Shown one piece after another: positions 60,718-64,000 of a stretch of 64,000 bases of DNA. The DNA is from Bacillota bacterium (GTDB taxonomy: Bacteria; Bacillota; UBA4882; UBA8346). Under the pieces are notes generated by a model that made no database searches, was not told the origin of the DNA, and saw only the letters and a list, made by a program, of their open reading frames with translations. The position numbers were made by a program, and so were the translations under genes. The DNA lies in contig JAEXFN010000017.1 in assembly GCA_023400055.1 (NCBI GenBank), positions 62,001-126,000 on the forward strand. The letters are read 5' to 3'. The stretch's first letter is position 1, and every line of letters starts with the position of its first letter.

Positions 60718-61275
60718 ATGGACGGCTGGTTTTTACTGCGTTTTTTGACTAAACCGATAGCGATTTATATTGTGGCGCTGGCAGTGGTCCGCTGGATGGG
60801 CAAAAGGGCCCTCGGCACACTAAGTTTGTTTGATCTGGTCATCATGGCCGGGATCGGCGATGTAATCGTGGTGGTCGGCCTGGAACAACGGGTTCCGTTT
60901 ACGCGCGGGGTCATTATCCTGGCCATGCTGGGCGGGTTGGAGCTGCTCTTTTCGATGCTCTCCTTCCGTTCGCGTTTTTTCGCCGGGTTGTTGGAAGGAA
61001 AACCGACGGTACTCGTCAAAGACGGCCAGTTGCTCGAGGCCAATCTGGCGAAGGAGCATATTTCGAAAGCCGATTTGTATCAGGAATTGCGCAAAGAGGG
61101 GGTGGCCCGTCTTTCGCAGGTCGCTCAAGCAGTACTGGAAGCTTGCGGTAAATTCAGTGTGATTCTGAAAGAGGAAGAAGATCCGGCAGTCTCTAAACAG
61201 CTTTTGAATGAGATCGGTTCCCTGCGCCGTGAGTTGCAGGAGCTGAAGGAGGCAATCGCCGCCAAGGAGAACTAA
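60718..61275 (+). CDS. DUF421 (YetF/YcaP-type) membrane protein
   Basis: Three N-terminal membrane helices (FLTKPIAIYIVALAVVRWMG, LFDLVIMAGIGDVIVVV, GVIILAMLGGLELLFSML), then the DUF421 cytoplasmic domain (EGKPTVLVKDGQLLEANLAKEHISKADLYQELR) and a C-terminal coiled coil. The family pattern WMGKRALGTLSLFDLVI is clear. 185 residues from ATG 60718; the longer frame lacks a ribosome site. Relatives include spore-germination and stress-related proteins of unknown mechanism. The 60549-60717 gap shows nothing notable. Confidence 0.88.
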   Translation: MDGWFLLRFLTKPIAIYIVALAVVRWMGKRALGTLSLFDLVIMAGIGDVIVVVGLEQRVPFTRGVIILAMLGGLELLFSMLSFRSRFFAGLLEGKPTVLVKDGQLLEANLAKEHISKADLYQELRKEGVARLSQVAQAVLEACGKFSVILKEEEDPAVSKQLLNEIGSLRRELQELKEAIAAKEN

Positions 61276-62199
61276 ATGCCGTTGTTAATGGTGTTTATCG
61301 ATGGATTTGGCTTGGGCGCCGCAGCACCTTCCAACCCATTGCTGACGGCTACGATGCCGTTCTTGCGAGGCCTGTTGTCGGGCAAGCCGTTCACCGGGGA
61401 AACCATCGGCGAAGGGATTCGGGAAGCGGATTGGCTGGTCCGGCCGACGGACGCTGCCATGGGAGTGGCCGGGCTTCCCCAAAGCGCCACCGGACAGACT
61501 GCTTTTTTAGCCGGAGTGAACGCCGCTGCCATCGCCGGACGGCATATTCATGGGTTTCCCACCCGGGCCTTGCGGGAGATCCTCAACCGCTCCAGCCTCT
61601 TCAAAGTGATCAAAGACAGCGGTTTAAGCGCTGTCTTTGCCAATACCTTTACCGAAGAATATTTCACCGCCGTAGGCCGGGGCAAATGGCGTCACTCGGC
61701 CACGACCACCGCGGCGCTGGCCGGTGATTGCCGGTTGCCGATGATTCCGGACCTGTTGCAGGGCACGGCGGTTTATCAAGATATCACCAATGAACTGCTA
61801 CGCGAGAAAGGTTATCTGGTCCCGCTTTATGAGCCGGAGCAAGCTGCCGGCCACCTGCTCAATCTGGCGAGGCAGCACGATTTTACCCTGTTTGAATATT
61901 TTCAGACGGATAGGTGCGGCCATGCCCGGGATTTGGCTTGGGCACAGACGATCTTAAACCGGCTCGACCGCTTTATCGGGACCCTTATCGCGACCAAGGC
62001 CAAGGAGCTGACCGTGTTGGTGGTGAGCGACCACGGCAATATCGAGGATCTGTCGGTCAAGACCCATACGTTAAATAGGGTTCCGACGCTGGTCTTCGGC
62101 GCGGACTTGGCGCCATTTGAAACGATTCATACCTTAACCAATATTTATGTTGCAGTACTGACGGCGCTTGGAATCCGCCATGAAGCCAGTAATGTTTAA
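61276..62199 (+). CDS. Alkaline-phosphatase-superfamily metalloenzyme (phosphomutase-like)
   Basis: Protein of the iPGM/DeoB/alkaline phosphatase superfamily, 307 residues. Metal and nucleophile motifs: FIDGFG near residue 9, PQSATGQTAFLAGVNA (nucleophile Ser/Thr), TDRCGHARD and SDHGNIEDLS with HTLNRVP following. It is shorter than true phosphoglycerate mutase (about 510 residues), so that role is unlikely. ATG at 61276 directly follows the DUF421 stop. Substrate unknown. Confidence 0.8.
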   Translation: MPLLMVFIDGFGLGAAAPSNPLLTATMPFLRGLLSGKPFTGETIGEGIREADWLVRPTDAAMGVAGLPQSATGQTAFLAGVNAAAIAGRHIHGFPTRALREILNRSSLFKVIKDSGLSAVFANTFTEEYFTAVGRGKWRHSATTTAALAGDCRLPMIPDLLQGTAVYQDITNELLREKGYLVPLYEPEQAAGHLLNLARQHDFTLFEYFQTDRCGHARDLAWAQTILNRLDRFIGTLIATKAKELTVLVVSDHGNIEDLSVKTHTLNRVPTLVFGADLAPFETIHTLTNIYVAVLTALGIRHEASNV

Positions 62200-62242
62200 A
62201 TAATAAGGAATAGAAACGTTACGATATATAGATTGGAGTCCA

Positions 62243-64000
62243 ATGAAACCGAATCAAGATCAAATCAAAGATGTACAGATGGAATTGTTAGCCCCGGCCG
62301 GGGATTGGAATGCGCTGCTGGCCGGAGTGTCGGCCGGCGCCGACGCGGTTTATCTGGGCGGCAAAACCTTCAGCGCCCGCCAGTACGCCAGCAATTTTGA
62401 TTTGCCGACGCTGGAAAAAGCCGCCGCTCTGCTCCATCTGCACGGCAAGAAACTGTATGTCACCGTCAATACGTTAATCGCGGACAGCGAGATGGAAGAG
62501 GCTTTGCAATGGCTGGTCCAGCTTTATAATCTGGGGGTCGATGCCGTAATCGTGCAGGATCTCGGCCTGATTCAACTCGCCCGGAGCCGCGTGCCCGGCC
62601 TGGAATTGCACGCCAGCACCCAAATGACCGTGCATAACCGGGAAGGCGCCCAATATCTGAAGGAACTGGGAGTAAGCCGGGTGGTTCTGGCCCGCGAGCT
62701 GACCGGGGCGGAAGTGGCGGCGATCGCCGCTGAGTCCGGACTGGAAGTGGAAGTCTTTGTACATGGCGCGTTGTGCGTATGTTATTCCGGGCAATGCCTG
62801 ATGAGCAGCATGATTGGCGGCCGGAGCGGCAACCGGGGACGTTGCGCTCAGCCTTGTCGGATGGAATACCAGCTGGTGGCCGACGGGACGACGGTACCCG
62901 TCAGAGGCTCTTATTTGCTATCCCCGCAGGACATCGCCCTGGTGACGCTCCTTCCCGAGCTGCAGCGGGCCGGGGTGCATTCTCTGAAGATCGAGGGACG
63001 GATGAAACGTCCGGAATACGTTTTTTCGGTAGTGCAGGCTTATCGCAAGGCGCTGGATCGTTACTATCGAGATCCAGAACGCTTTGCCGTCAGCGACGCG
63101 GAGTTTCAGGAGCTGGAGGAGGTCTTCAATCGCGGCTTGACTACCGGTTATTTCGGCGGGAACCGCAACCGGGAACTGATGAGCTTTACCCGTCCCAATA
63201 ACCGCGGAGTGCAACTGGGCAGAGTCCAGAAAGTCGATCCGGCATCGGGCCGGATTACCTTAAAACTCGACGCGGCCTTGGAAAGCGGCGATATGGTGGA
63301 AGTCTGGGTCAGCCAGGGCGGCAGGGTTTCGGCCACCATCAAGGAGCTGATGACCTCCAAAGGACAAATCATAATGGCGGCGGCCGCCGGAATGACGGTC
63401 GGCTTGGCGGTTCCCGGCCGGATTAGCAATGGCGACCGGGTCTTCAAGGTCTTCTCGGCCCGGGTGGACGCTCAGACCCAGCAGGCGATCGATCGGGAAA
63501 ATGAATCGCTGCAGATTCCCTGCGAGATTTATGTCTCCGGACGGAGCGACGAACCGCTGCGCGCGGTTTATCAGGATGACGCGGGAAACATCGCCGACGT
63601 GACCTCAGCGGTTCCCTTGCAACCGGCGCGCAACCGGCCATTGACCGATGCGGTCCTGGCAGAACAGCTCGGCCGATTGGGCAATACCTTCTTTCGCCTA
63701 GCCGGCCTGCACTCGGAGCTCGGTCCGCAACTGATGCTGCCGCTGAGCGAGTTGAATCAGGTGCGGCGGCAGGCGGTCGAACAGTTGACTGCGGCGAGGC
63801 TGGCTCCTTATCGCCGGGTGCCGTTGCCCGAGCCACAGCCGTTGCTGCCCGAAGTGAAGCAAGAAGCGAGGCGGAACGATGCCGAGGGACCGGCGCTCAG
63901 CGTCTGGGTGGCGGATCCCGAAGGAGTGCGGCAAGCGGTTGCCGCCGGGGTGGATCTGATCTATATCGGCGGCGATGAACTAACCGGTTTTCACTGGACT
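62243..64000 (+). CDS. U32 family peptidase with DUF3656-like domain (3' truncated)
   Basis: Open to the window edge (586 codons seen). U32 proteins such as RlhA and TrhP are radical-free [4Fe-4S] enzymes that hydroxylate rRNA or tRNA, and earlier were called collagenases. N-terminal barrel MELLAPAGDWNALLAGV, GADAVYLGGKTFSARQYASNF, and the cluster signature with cysteines in CVCYSGQCLMSS and GNRGRCAQPCR. A C-terminal extension from about residue 390 resembles DUF3656. ATG at 62243 follows TTGGAG. The pheT-zapA-U32 order recurs in Bacillota. The RNA target is unknown. Confidence 0.9.
   Translation, partial: MKPNQDQIKDVQMELLAPAGDWNALLAGVSAGADAVYLGGKTFSARQYASNFDLPTLEKAAALLHLHGKKLYVTVNTLIADSEMEEALQWLVQLYNLGVDAVIVQDLGLIQLARSRVPGLELHASTQMTVHNREGAQYLKELGVSRVVLARELTGAEVAAIAAESGLEVEVFVHGALCVCYSGQCLMSSMIGGRSGNRGRCAQPCRMEYQLVADGTTVPVRGSYLLSPQDIALVTLLPELQRAGVHSLKIEGRMKRPEYVFSVVQAYRKALDRYYRDPERFAVSDAEFQELEEVFNRGLTTGYFGGNRNRELMSFTRPNNRGVQLGRVQKVDPASGRITLKLDAALESGDMVEVWVSQGGRVSATIKELMTSKGQIIMAAAAGMTVGLAVPGRISNGDRVFKVFSARVDAQTQQAIDRENESLQIPCEIYVSGRSDEPLRAVYQDDAGNIADVTSAVPLQPARNRPLTDAVLAEQLGRLGNTFFRLAGLHSELGPQLMLPLSELNQVRRQAVEQLTAARLAPYRRVPLPEPQPLLPEVKQEARRNDAEGPALSVWVADPEGVRQAVAAGVDLIYIGGDELTGFHWT

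Overview
The window looks like chromosomal DNA from an anaerobic, endospore-forming, nitrogen-fixing member of the Bacillota (Firmicutes). Sporulation is shown by dacF-spoIIAA-spoIIAB-sigF, a SpoIVFA-like protein, a BofC-like protein, YtxC and YqzL. Firmicute-type RNA control is shown by two PyrR attenuators, a Phe T-box and an L21 leader. The rplU-prp-rpmA block has a cleavable L27 N-terminus. A secreted protein at 1159-2046 looks like an outer-membrane beta-barrel ending in Phe, which suggests a diderm spore former. A lineage near Hydrogenispora/Limnochordia is a guess only. TTG start codons are common, and gene order is typical of a stable core chromosome; no phage, IS element or CRISPR array is visible.

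Layout. 1-2.1 kb: partial Xer recombinase and the putative porin. 2.7-13.4 kb: YgiQ radical SAM enzyme, pgsA, PrsW-like protease, YebC, BofC-like protein, a candidate structured RNA, an EF-G paralogue, an amidase, a zinc-ribbon protein, a secreted lipase-like protein and a CBS protein. 14.4-17 kb: SatD/DUF3307 pair, ferredoxin, SpoIVFA-like protein. 17.3-22.7 kb: radical SAM/DUF2344/RNase G, then rplU-prp-rpmA. 22.8-28.9 kb: dacF, spoIIA operon, folP-folK, larE. 29.1-40 kb: nifH-nifI1-nifI2-nifD-K-E-N-B-fdx-nifV, a nearly self-contained Mo-nitrogenase operon with PII-type switch-off proteins. 40.1-42.1 kb: tRNA-Val, ytxC and a CMD-family protein. 42.2-52.1 kb: pyrR-pyrB-pyrC-carA-carB-pyrK-pyrD-purE with PyrR attenuators before pyrR and before pyrB. 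52.5-64 kb: M48 protease, TrmH-type methyltransferase, yqzL, T-box, pheST, a membrane protein, zapA, CvpA with zinc ribbon, DUF421, a phosphomutase-like protein and a truncated U32 protein.

The most unusual feature is a set of six intergenic tandem-repeat arrays (about 2.3, 13.9, 24.1, 30.9, 41.4 and 52.1 kb). Each has its own consensus but all share exactly the same 21-bp period, with no indel between diverged units. Units carry short palindromic cores (AGCT, GATC, AATT, CCCAA/TTGGG). Two arrays repeatedly present perfect DnaA-box consensus sequences (TTATNCACA) spaced at multiples of 21 bp, and one array sits inside the nif operon between nifI2 and nifD. Two of the arrays are preceded by copies of a ~112-bp dispersed module starting with a 12-bp-stem hairpin. 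I could not match this family to anything I know.
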